The position numbers and the translations under genes are program-made. From Candidatus Ichthyocystis sparus (GTDB taxonomy: Bacteria > Pseudomonadota > Gammaproteobacteria > Burkholderiales > 2013Ark19i), in assembly GCF_900078745.1 (NCBI RefSeq), contig NZ_FKII01000047.1, positions 62,001 to 126,000 of the forward strand: a stretch of DNA of 64,000 nucleotides. Reading direction: 5' to 3'. Below are positions 38,299 through 47,282 of this stretch, one piece after another. Under the pieces are notes generated by a model that saw only the letters and a program-made list of their open reading frames with translations, was not told the origin of the DNA and ran no database searches. Position 1 is the stretch's first letter. The number at the start of each line of letters is the position of its first letter.

Positions 38299-39097
38299 TG
38301 TATTTTACTACTCTAATTACATAACGGATCATGTTTTATTGTGAGTTAATTTATTTAATTGACGTTAAGGCGAAAGCATACTACTGTAAACTACACTATA
38401 ATAATCTAAAGGATTGTTCATTTGGCAGTATTTATAACAATAATTAGCTATCAAGTAGTGGCAGTTTGGATGACAAAAGGATATTCACCAAGATTTATAA
38501 ATATGAAATACCAAGCCATTAAGCAAAATTTGAAAATTTACACATCGTGATAGAAACCTAAACTGAAAGTAATTTATTACTGATACGTGATATTGCTACC
38601 ATTAGGGGTAAACCGCCAAAAATAAATAATGATCTAGGACCATGCTGTTATGCAACTAGTAGATATCAGATTACAATTGCAGGTAATCTTACGGGTAGTA
38701 TAAGTGTAAACGTGTAAGAAAAAAGATATATCAGTCTTGCCATTACATATAGTTACCTAGTACTAATACTCCGTTGTATGCCATACCGTTGTATGGTGTA
38801 TAATGTCCTTCGTAGAATTGATTTTATGGGGTTGATGGTAGGCGTTAGTTGCGCAATAGCATATTGAAATTTGCATAGAGCTGATATGGATTTTATTGGT
38901 TGTTGGTGTTGCCAATAGTTAATAAGCAATTTGCTTGGTGCTTTGCAATTGGGTATTGTTCCTAATTGTTAATAATAATTGTAGCTATAAGCAATAGCTC
39001 TAAAGGTAGTTATCGAATTGTCTGGATTTAGCTTACTACCACTACAAATAAACGAAGCACTTACAATTAATTAGCGTTGTCTGGATCTAGGTTAGAT
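38299..39097. other. Intergenic region between family members 1 and 2
   Basis: Eight hundred bases without a gene. CCGTTGTATG occurs at 38771 and 38786. TTGTCTGGATTTAG at 39018 is repeated with one change at 39077, right at the start of the next gene. Regulatory meaning is unknown. Confidence 0.4.
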
Positions 39098-40903
39098 ATG
39101 TTCAACAAAAATACTGCTACTGCTACTTCTCCTTCTAGCTCAAGTTATGTAGGTGATAGCTCGGGTGACGACCAAGAATGCCCTGAAGGTGCTACTGGGA
39201 CCTTATCGAGTGTCAGTACACAAGAAGAAGGTGGAGAGAGTTCTGTCAGCCTCACTACCGATCAACCTGCTGCCTCAGGTACTACAGGGGTAGAAATTTC
39301 ACCCAGAAAAGCAGAGCTAGTACGACAAGTAATGCATCTTGAAAGAGTTCTTGCCGGACTTTTACAAGAACAAGAGGAGGAAATTCCTTCAACCCAACCT
39401 CAACAGGTATCACCTGCAGATACACTTCCCGAGGAATCTATATACGAGTTTATGGGGGGAAATACAGGGGGAGGGTTTTCTCCTTCTCCTGATTTGATGC
39501 GTTCTGTAAATATAGGAGGTGACGAGGAAGAGGACGAGTATGGGTGCGTGGGTGATTTTTCACCATCAATAACAGGCGGTGCCAGTCCTACTTCATCATT
39601 ACCTATACCTGTGCCTATACCTCCATCTAGAAGTCATCGTGTCGCCTATATGAGAAGTTATAGCCAAGACTCCTCTAGCAGTAGTGTTAGAGGAACTTCC
39701 CCTGGTGTAGCTTCATCTAGCAGCGAAAAAAGAGAATTGCAAGAAAAAATAAAACGTCTTGAAGCCAGGTTTGCCGAGCTTTCGCAACAAGCACGGGAAG
39801 AATTAGGTGAAGATAGTAGTAGTAGTGATTACTTCCTGGAAAGCCCAGACACCGGTAGGCACAAACATAAACATCACCACTCAAAAGGGTCTGGTAAAGG
39901 TCGTGGATTTAAGAGATTAATGTCTCTTGTAGAGGGCAAATTACACAGAAGTCCGAGCACAACGGACGTAAGAGTCAGAACAGATTCCACAGTCTCTGGG
40001 TCCTCTGTGGGCTCCAATAAATCCTCCGCAAGCGCATCATCATCTTCTTCGTCAATGGGAAAATCATCATCTCCTTCTACCAGCCACTTAGGGTCTAGAA
40101 CATCTTCCGAATCCGCAGGAACGTCTACTGGGTCGGGAAAATTCCTTAGATCTCATAGTAGGTCAGCTAGTTCTTCTGTATCTCGTGCTCCGACAACAAT
40201 AGAAGAGATGGTGGCTAGAAAAGATGACATGGTCAGTAAAGGAGAAAGGGAATTTTTGATTGGTGGTGGTGATCTCGGAGAAGATTTAAGTTATCCCAAG
40301 CCCCCATCTACAGCAATCTGTAATGCACTCAATGCTTTAACCCTACGAGCAGAGGAAAGGTTTACGGGAGGACCTTTCCCAACCCTTGTACATCTTTTAA
40401 TCGGGGCTTTAAGATATATGTGCAGGGAAGTATTAGAAGATAAGGCATTACTAAAAATAATTATGGGATGTGAATCTATATGTGAGTCTAAAGTTTCTAA
40501 CGGTGAATTTGATCACATTCTTTGCAAAGCTACTCCCGCAACAGAGCAAAAAATAACAGGAGAGGTAGCACGTCTTTTGTTGTCCCCAGACGATACTAAT
40601 TCTGTGCATTTCTACATGCTAACAGCTACAAATTTATGCTGGAATAGGCACTGTAAGGCAGTCACACGGATGGCAAGTGTTCTTGCTGATCATATGCTCT
40701 CTACTAGTGGTGCAGCACGAGGATCATCAATTACAGATATGACGTCAGCTGTGGCTATTGTTGAGGAGTTGCAAAGTATTCTTACTTCTGACACAGCAGC
40801 TCATATTGAGCTTGATGTTAAATTTAAATACCATGCCGACGGTAGTTTCAAAGGGGCGTCTGTTCGAAAAGCAAGAATAATATTGGGATATCTTGATGTC
40901 TAA
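39098..40903 (+). CDS. Effector-like family member 2 (601 aa)
   Basis: ATG 39098 has TCTAGGTTAG upstream; a TTG at 39077 is in frame. A Ser/Thr-rich N-terminus leads to a short coiled coil (70-95), Tyr motif ESIYEFM (113-119), proline-rich LPIPVPIPPSR (158-168; PIPPSR fits PxxPxR), a second coiled coil (211-236), a His/Lys patch (RHKHKHHHSK), a long Ser-rich region, and a C-terminal helical domain from about 400 ending IELDVKFKYHADG...ARIILGY. The parts match the neighbours, but the order of coiled coil and proline motif differs. No known domain is recognised. Confidence 0.7.
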   Translation: MFNKNTATATSPSSSSYVGDSSGDDQECPEGATGTLSSVSTQEEGGESSVSLTTDQPAASGTTGVEISPRKAELVRQVMHLERVLAGLLQEQEEEIPSTQPQQVSPADTLPEESIYEFMGGNTGGGFSPSPDLMRSVNIGGDEEEDEYGCVGDFSPSITGGASPTSSLPIPVPIPPSRSHRVAYMRSYSQDSSSSSVRGTSPGVASSSSEKRELQEKIKRLEARFAELSQQAREELGEDSSSSDYFLESPDTGRHKHKHHHSKGSGKGRGFKRLMSLVEGKLHRSPSTTDVRVRTDSTVSGSSVGSNKSSASASSSSSSMGKSSSPSTSHLGSRTSSESAGTSTGSGKFLRSHSRSASSSVSRAPTTIEEMVARKDDMVSKGEREFLIGGGDLGEDLSYPKPPSTAICNALNALTLRAEERFTGGPFPTLVHLLIGALRYMCREVLEDKALLKIIMGCESICESKVSNGEFDHILCKATPATEQKITGEVARLLLSPDDTNSVHFYMLTATNLCWNRHCKAVTRMASVLADHMLSTSGAARGSSITDMTSAVAIVEELQSILTSDTAAHIELDVKFKYHADGSFKGASVRKARIILGYLDV

Positions 40904-41819
40904 AGCCCTATCTAGGCCACACTAACCGCAAATTTATTTTTACTCTTTCCTTTAGGGGCACATAACCCAATACAAAGGTTTCTGAGAGTCTGTAAAGTCT
41001 GAAGAATAAATACTAAGGCACACAGATAACCCTAGCTCTAGAATTGTCTCCTAGGTCATATTCTTTTAGGTAAAGTACAAACAAAACCTATTTGTTGCTT
41101 GCAAATTATTTTTTCTTCCTTTACAACCTAAAAATATACCCAGCCACAAAAATTCAACCACAATAGTTACGGTATCTTGTACAGCGGACATGCTCATGAA
41201 AAATACTTTACTTGGATTCTTGAGATTTCATTTCTATTTCTATAAACACTTAAACAAGCACACCATACAGCCAAACAATATGTGTAACTTATCTATATAT
41301 TCTGATTGCATATCTATACCGCACATAAAACCCGTGAAAAAATCTACGATAAGTCCCCAAGAAACCGGCCAGTGTACACCACACTATAGTACTACTGCAA
41401 TATTGTGTATGGATTTTTATCATTAGCTAACAATATAAATGTATCTCACGAAGATATCACTGAAGCACGTTAGGTACAATAATTATGTGTGGCACTAATA
41501 AAAAATAGTGACTCTCAACAAAAATTATATCCTGTTAGAATCCCGGAAGGGGTTTGTTTGTTATCGATCGTCTGCGTTGAATGTGTGCTCTTCTGTTTTG
41601 TTCCATATTTGCGAGACAATAATTAGATAATAGACAGATGAGTCTGCTCGTAGATAAGTCTGTCCGTGCGTGCTGTGTTTATCTCTCTTAAATTGCTCCT
41701 TTAAACTGCTCTGATTTTAGATTAGTTTAATGAATAAAACGAAATTAGTGTAGTGATAAGAATGGAATGATTCAGTAATGGAGGTAACTACGGCATCGCA
41801 ATGATGGAGGTTGCTATAC
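40904..41819. other. Long intergenic region before family member 3
   Basis: Over 900 bases. A 78-codon frame at 41190-41426 lacks a ribosome site and is rejected. GACAGA at 41633 and TCTGTC at 41659 form a weak inverted repeat. A leader transcript is possible but not evident. Confidence 0.4.
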
Positions 41820-44168
41820 ATGGTTAGCAGTATAAAGTCAGGGGATGGGTTACACAGCAGCGCTGAAGAAGAATCTGATGTTTTTGTCAGCGCTGGTGCG
41901 GTTGCGTCTGCTTCTCTTCCTGGAAGGAGACCTCCTGGTATTCCTCTTCCTCCTGTACCCACGGTTGCGTTGTCTGCAGATTCCGCAATAACACAGCAGG
42001 GAGATGGTGCGTCGGGCATATACATGGACATGGGCATATATGATCTGATTCCCGATGATGAAGAAGCTTCTACAGCCGAATTAGAAAGAAGAGTGGATGA
42101 TTTAGAATCAGCATTAGCTAAGATGTCAGAAAAGCTAGATAGGGTTCGTGAATCAAAAGCCGAGAAAAATCAAGCAAGGTGGTGGGAAGAGGGACGCGGG
42201 GCTAGAACTAAGAAATTGCGTAAGACAAGTTTTTCACTAAGCTTAGGACCTCAATCTAGCGATAAAAGCACAAGAAGAAGAAATGTGAGTAGTTCATGCG
42301 CGCCTGCAGATAGTGTCGGTGAGACATTTTTGCCGAGCGGTAGGTCAGACAGTTTACCAGCAAGATTTCGCTCTCTTGACTTAACTTCTGGTTATGATGC
42401 GCATGTGTATGACAAACCTACTGGTAAAAGAGCATTTAAGACTAAGTATACTCAGCAACAGCCAAATTACAGTGTAACTACTACTGAACCTTCTTCATCA
42501 ACTCCTGAACATTCAAGGAAACGGATTCCTAGCGTAAGGTCACTAACATCTTCTTTTAGAAGCTTTTCAATGAAAAGATTAGCCTCAAAGCTCTCCTTAT
42601 CATCCTCCGAATCAATAGAATCCTCATCATTCATGGGGAAACGTTCATCCACGGAACATATGGTGGAAGACAAAGAATCACCTATGAAAAAAGTTTTGTT
42701 GGTACAAAAAAACAACAATGATGTGGATAAATCTAGAAAAGATAATAAAGTTAAAAACAGCAAAACACACTCAATGGGAAGGGTTTTAACCAAATTTTCA
42801 CTTACTTCTAGGGAAATGCTTCAAGGTAACAGCTCCAGTAGCAGGATTGGTAATGTTCCTTCTGTAGCAATCTCTAAGGAAGAGGAAAAAACTTCAAATG
42901 TGGATGAGGTACTTGGTTCTGCACGATCAATAATTATTAAGCTACTTCATAATTGTTGTTCTAAAGAAGATCTAGAAAAGTTAGTTGCAGTACACTTAGG
43001 TGTGTTAGGAGAAATATTAACCTCTGTGGAAAAGGAAACAGAAAAATTTTCGCGAGAAAAGTATCGCTTGGCTACTGAAATTGATTGGTCTAGGCATGAC
43101 ATGTCGGATCTAAGAAGTAGTAGAGATGTTGGAAAACGTGTTGAACACGTAATCTTTGACAGCGAATCTATGTCCAGAATTAATTCTATTGCATCATCAA
43201 TTATTAAGTCGCATTACGAAGAAAAAGGACTTGGTATTTTGCGGACAACCCATACTGCTATAAGACGGTACGTTGAAGATAGGTATGATGATCCTAAAGA
43301 AATGGGTAAGGTAGTACTGGAAAAGGCTATGCACATTGCAAGAGAAGTTTATTCATCATTAGGAGTATTTGCTGGTGTTTGTCTATCATACGAAGAAAGT
43401 GATAATGGACCGAAGAGTATAGTAATTAATAGCGCAACAGCTAAACTTGGATATAGAGTTAAAGTCGATCGTTTTAGCAAATGTGAAACTACCTCATCAC
43501 CTTCTAGTAGCAGTAGCAATAAGTTGGAAGTAGAATTACAAAGTCAAGAAGTAAGTAGTAGTGCCATAGAAGACTACAATCCTTCAGGAATGATTGTGTC
43601 GATTGTGAAGCGTAAAATTTGTGTATTATTGGTAAATTGTGCTGAAAAAGAGGTATTAGATTTATTGGCTATGCACTGTGAGAATATATCTAAATTACTA
43701 AGCCTTGTTTATCGAGAAATAAATCTACTAAAAAAAGAAGTAATGGCGGATGTAGAATCAAATGGTTGGTCGAGATATGTTCTGGAGCGTACGGAATCTG
43801 TTGATGAAAAAATTATGTCTATTGAAAGATCGTTACTTACAGATGAGCGTGTGGGGGCAATTAACGATTCATTAATGGCAATTGCGAATAATCTACACTC
43901 TAAAAATAAAGGTAGACTGTCTGATCTAACTAAAGAAGCATTGTTGTCTCGTAAGGGTTGTGGAGCTACGGGAGAAATAGAAATAAATGAGGACGAACTC
44001 CGGAGAATGGTTGCATTAATATTTAGCAACATTTACACAACATTGAAGGTTAGCTGTCATATTGACACATCAACTTCTGTTGGTTGCTCTGGAGAAATTG
44101 TTATTAGTGTTATGGGTGTGGAATCGCACATTGGGTATGGTACTTCAACTATAATAACTGGAACATAA
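41820..44168 (+). CDS. Effector-like family member 3, two C-terminal domain copies (782 aa)
   Basis: ATG 41820 (MVSSIKS) lies 9-10 bases after GGAGG; a TTG at 41811 is too close to it. Layout: proline-rich GRRPPGIPLPPVP (35-47; RxxPxxP present), Tyr motifs GIYMDMGIYDL (66-76), coiled coil (86-115, LERRVDDLESALAKMSEKLDR in part), basic Ser-rich region, then two successive copies of the C-terminal domain (about 360-560 and 575-782). Each copy starts with a helix before AVHLGVLGEIL or AMHCENISKLL and ends in strands before a G-Y (KLGYRV, HIGYGT). No known domain. The duplicated domain is the best evidence that this is a folded functional module. Confidence 0.7.
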   Translation: MVSSIKSGDGLHSSAEEESDVFVSAGAVASASLPGRRPPGIPLPPVPTVALSADSAITQQGDGASGIYMDMGIYDLIPDDEEASTAELERRVDDLESALAKMSEKLDRVRESKAEKNQARWWEEGRGARTKKLRKTSFSLSLGPQSSDKSTRRRNVSSSCAPADSVGETFLPSGRSDSLPARFRSLDLTSGYDAHVYDKPTGKRAFKTKYTQQQPNYSVTTTEPSSSTPEHSRKRIPSVRSLTSSFRSFSMKRLASKLSLSSSESIESSSFMGKRSSTEHMVEDKESPMKKVLLVQKNNNDVDKSRKDNKVKNSKTHSMGRVLTKFSLTSREMLQGNSSSSRIGNVPSVAISKEEEKTSNVDEVLGSARSIIIKLLHNCCSKEDLEKLVAVHLGVLGEILTSVEKETEKFSREKYRLATEIDWSRHDMSDLRSSRDVGKRVEHVIFDSESMSRINSIASSIIKSHYEEKGLGILRTTHTAIRRYVEDRYDDPKEMGKVVLEKAMHIAREVYSSLGVFAGVCLSYEESDNGPKSIVINSATAKLGYRVKVDRFSKCETTSSPSSSSSNKLEVELQSQEVSSSAIEDYNPSGMIVSIVKRKICVLLVNCAEKEVLDLLAMHCENISKLLSLVYREINLLKKEVMADVESNGWSRYVLERTESVDEKIMSIERSLLTDERVGAINDSLMAIANNLHSKNKGRLSDLTKEALLSRKGCGATGEIEINEDELRRMVALIFSNIYTTLKVSCHIDTSTSVGCSGEIVISVMGVESHIGYGTSTIITGT

Positions 44169-44395
44169 CAGCACCTTACTCCTGATAAAAAGCACATAAA
44201 TTTAATTTATAATCTGTAAGATGGTAAGGTATATTGTGCACTTCTGCCTCTTATGTTACTGTAAAGCTCGATTTGTACTAGAATTTACGCTAAATGTTGT
44301 CGCACAAAATTAAGAATAATACAATTATGGTTTGTATATTTATGGATTGTTAACTTTGGACGTATATTCATAATAAACAGGGTGTTACGCGTAGA

Positions 44396-45748
44396 ATGTT
44401 GCTGCTGCGTGGTTGCTACTACGTAAATAAATGGATCAGACCTAACAATAATTATAGGATAACGCCCGTGAGTATTTGCTCACATAGTAGCATTCGTAAC
44501 AGTAACGAAGAATCCCCTGGTGAAGGATCTTCTGGCCCTTCCGGTGCATGTGGTACAACTTACGAGAGCAGATGGAGCCCTTTTGCGGATAAGGACTGCG
44601 TTGGCTTCTCCTACCCAATGTCAACTCTGTCGAGTACGAATAGTGCTGGTAGCGCAATTTGCTACAGAGACGGTGGGGGGTATAACTCTCAGCCCCTAAC
44701 TGCCCATGTAGAAGTGACACTGCATACCGATTCAGAAGAAGACGATGGAGAAAGTAACCTAGAAAGACGACTGTTCGGTGATTCTCCTACTGATACAACA
44801 AGGTCAGGATCTGAAAACGGCGCCACTACCCCTATAGTACATACCATGCTCTCATCAAAAGAAACTAAAGCCACGAGACTCACGGGTAGGAAAAGACGGA
44901 CTCGTGTAAAAAAAAGGAGTGTTGCGGGTATTTCAGCACTGCCCAAGAATAGGGCACCTCTCGCCAGAAGCACAAGCTTTGCATCCTCCATGGTAACTGT
45001 GTCCGTAGTGGAATACGAGGCATCAGATGATTTGCCACCAGAGATACCTGCGATTACATCTAGTCTGCTCCGATCTAGCAATAGAAGATATGGTCGTTAT
45101 TTTGCAAGGTTTTTCCCGTGTTTATCATCAGGAGATAATACAGATAGCACTCTTGGCTGTAGTATTGGTAGAGCAAAAGCCATGGAGATAGTAGTAGGTA
45201 AATTAACGACATTTTTGGGGGAAAGCACAGAAAAACCGTTAAAAGATTTAGTTAAGTGCCACAAAGAAATCATGGGCGAAATATTTGAACATTCATCTAA
45301 AATGCTTGCAGAGATGTCATCAGCTGCCCTTGAATGCGCCCGCAAATTTGATTGGAGTTTATGCGACTCTAGTGAAACGAAAGACAAAGTCGCAGTAGCT
45401 GAGAGTATTGGAAGGTCTTTATTTGACGATGAATACAAAGCAGATTTATGTGAAAAATTTAGATCTATTGTTAGAGAATCATATACCTCAAGAACAAATG
45501 AAATACTTACTTTAACTAGATCATCAATGTTGTCATATTGCAAAGAAAAATATAGCAGGAGGGCGCTATCAATAAATGCTGAAGCGCATTTTCCGTTAAT
45601 AGAATGTATTTTTCGTTCTATTTATGGAGGGGGTGCTTTTGAATTTCTCTTTAAAGTATCAGTGTCGAGTAAAGGTATTTGTTCTAGAAGCATTGAAATT
45701 AAAGAAGTTAGAATTGCCCTGTGTTATGGCGAGCACAGGGTAGCATAG
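44396..45748 (+). CDS. Effector-like family member 4 (450 aa)
   Basis: Starts at ATG 44396 with AGGGTG about 11 bases upstream; the true start could be further in (a GTG at 44469 is in frame). The N-terminal half is Ser/Thr-rich and acidic, with NLERRLFGD at about 121 resembling the coiled-coil start of the neighbours, then a strongly basic patch (RLTGRKRRTRVKKRS, 161-175). The C-terminal domain (about 255-450) has the LVKCHKEIMGEIFEHSSKML helix, RKFDWSLCDSSE, and ends FLFKVSVSSKG...VRIALCYGE, matching member 3. The clear proline-rich motif is absent. No known domain. Confidence 0.65.
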   Translation: MLLLRGCYYVNKWIRPNNNYRITPVSICSHSSIRNSNEESPGEGSSGPSGACGTTYESRWSPFADKDCVGFSYPMSTLSSTNSAGSAICYRDGGGYNSQPLTAHVEVTLHTDSEEDDGESNLERRLFGDSPTDTTRSGSENGATTPIVHTMLSSKETKATRLTGRKRRTRVKKRSVAGISALPKNRAPLARSTSFASSMVTVSVVEYEASDDLPPEIPAITSSLLRSSNRRYGRYFARFFPCLSSGDNTDSTLGCSIGRAKAMEIVVGKLTTFLGESTEKPLKDLVKCHKEIMGEIFEHSSKMLAEMSSAALECARKFDWSLCDSSETKDKVAVAESIGRSLFDDEYKADLCEKFRSIVRESYTSRTNEILTLTRSSMLSYCKEKYSRRALSINAEAHFPLIECIFRSIYGGGAFEFLFKVSVSSKGICSRSIEIKEVRIALCYGEHRVA

Positions 45749-45860
45749 TACCTTTTGCTATTTTGACACCACAGTGTCGTGTCAAATATATCTTCTATGA
45801 AAACGCTTGTTTGTGAGAAGAAAATCCTCTGCTAGGATATTTCACTTTTTAGCAACCAAT

Positions 45861-46793
45861 ATGAATGACGTGTACTCTATTACTGTTGAGCCGGGTGAGG
45901 AAAATTGTCGTATAGACAAGTTTTTGGCAACACACTTCCAATATTTTTCACGTTCTAAATGGAGTCGGTGCATAGAATGCGGTGGAATTTACGTAAATCG
46001 CAAACAAATTGATCCGGATTATCGGGTTAACTCGAATGACATCATATCCGTTCACTCGTTTCCTGTGGTACAGGAATCAACTATTGTGCCCCAAGATATT
46101 AAGTTCTGCGTTCTTCACGAATGTGATAGCTATATAATAGTTAATAAACATCCTGGACTTGTAGTTCATCCAGGATCTGGATGCATGGATGGAACTCTTG
46201 TTAATGGTTTGTTATATCGCTACCCTCAATTAAAACTTTTACCAAGGGCTGGGTTAGTACATCGACTTGACAAAAAAACCAGCGGCCTTCTCATAGTTGC
46301 AAAAAACGATTATGCTTATACATATTTGACTGAAAAAATGCTTGAAAAACAAATAGAAAAAAGATACTGGGCAATTGTTTGGGGTAAATTTACAACATAT
46401 GTATCTATAGAAAAAAATATTTCCCGCGATCCTGTTAATAGAACGAAAATGATAACTTGTAGCGAAGGTTCGGGCCGTACTGCAAAAACTCACTGCTTTC
46501 CTCACACCACGAACGCCAACTCAAACATGAGCCTTATTGAGTGCATTTTAGATACTGGGAGAACACATCAGATCCGTGTGCATCTTAGCAGCATCAACTT
46601 TCCCCTAGTTGGTGATGAAACCTATTCGTCACGTAGGTTGTTTCTATCTAGCCCTATCAAAAGGCAATGCCTACACGCCAGGTCTTTAACTTTCACCTGT
46701 CCAGATAAACAATCACTAGTCACCTACAACTCACCAATACCGAACGATATGGAATATGTAATAGGTAAAATAAACGCCGGGTTTAGAAAATAG
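45861..46793 (+). CDS. rluD: RluA-family 23S rRNA pseudouridine synthase, RluD-like
   Basis: An S4 RNA-binding domain (CRIDKFLATHFQYFSRSKWS) precedes the synthase domain with the catalytic motif GLVHRLDKKTSGLLIVAKN and the later CILDTGRTHQIRVHL. It should modify uridines in helix 69 of 23S rRNA. The start is ATG 45861; upstream in-frame codons to 45807 (TTG) are not conserved. RluD rather than RluC is inferred from overall pattern. It ends the accessory island on its right side. Confidence 0.88.
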   Translation: MNDVYSITVEPGEENCRIDKFLATHFQYFSRSKWSRCIECGGIYVNRKQIDPDYRVNSNDIISVHSFPVVQESTIVPQDIKFCVLHECDSYIIVNKHPGLVVHPGSGCMDGTLVNGLLYRYPQLKLLPRAGLVHRLDKKTSGLLIVAKNDYAYTYLTEKMLEKQIEKRYWAIVWGKFTTYVSIEKNISRDPVNRTKMITCSEGSGRTAKTHCFPHTTNANSNMSLIECILDTGRTHQIRVHLSSINFPLVGDETYSSRRLFLSSPIKRQCLHARSLTFTCPDKQSLVTYNSPIPNDMEYVIGKINAGFRK

Positions 46794-46909
46794 TCATATG
46801 CGATATTACAAATTACAAGGAATAAATCTGGCAAAAACAAAAAACACCGTAGCATTTTCAACGCAAACAACACCAAGCCGTAATACCGTGAAACCTACAC
46901 AGCATTAAA

Positions 46910-46986
46910 TGGTCGGGATGAGAGGATTTGAACCTCCGACCCCCTGCACCCCATGCAGGTGCGCTACCAGGCTGCGCCACACCCCG
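46910..46986 (-). tRNA. tRNA-Pro (GGG)
   Basis: On the minus strand the acceptor CGGGGTG pairs with CATCCCG (one G-U), the anticodon stem is CCTGC/GCAGG with loop ATGGGGT, giving anticodon GGG. The T arm has GGAGGTTCAAATCCTC. The CCA is encoded at 46912-46910. It lies just after ihfA, as in many betaproteobacteria. Confidence 0.95.
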
Positions 46987-46994
46987 ACCCAAGC

Positions 46995-47282
46995 TTAGGC
47001 ACAATGACCAACAAGCAATTTTAGTTTGTTGCTAGGATGAAATGTAACAACACGCCTAGCAGATATTGGAACCTCCTCGCCTGTTTTGGGATTTCTTCCA
47101 GGACGTTGCTGCTTGTCTCTGAGCTGAAAATTACCAAAACCGAACAAACGAACTTCCTCTCCCTTTACCAAACTGAGACGAATTTCATCAAAAAATATAT
47201 TCACAAACTCCAAAGCATCATGTCTGCTTATATCGAACCTTTGCAAAACTAATGAAACTAGATAGGCTTTCGTTACTGTCAT
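46995..47282 (-). CDS. ihfA: Integration host factor subunit alpha
   Basis: A 95-residue HU/IHF-family DNA-bending protein. [19 protein letters not shown] and the [11 protein letters not shown] arm with ARRVVTF are the alpha-subunit signature. The start overlaps the pheT stop by 4 bp (ATGA). Compared with E. coli, the N-terminus ([13 protein letters not shown]) is slightly diverged. Confidence 0.93.
   Translation of the reverse strand: MTVTKAYLVSLVLQRFDISRHDALEFVNIFFDEIRLSLVKGEEVRLFGFGNFQLRDKQQRPGRNPKTGEEVPISARRVVTFHPSNKLKLLVGHCA

Noticed and set aside
41190-41426. Plus-strand 78-codon open frame
   Set aside because: No ribosome site, no domain, and base composition like the surrounding non-coding DNA.
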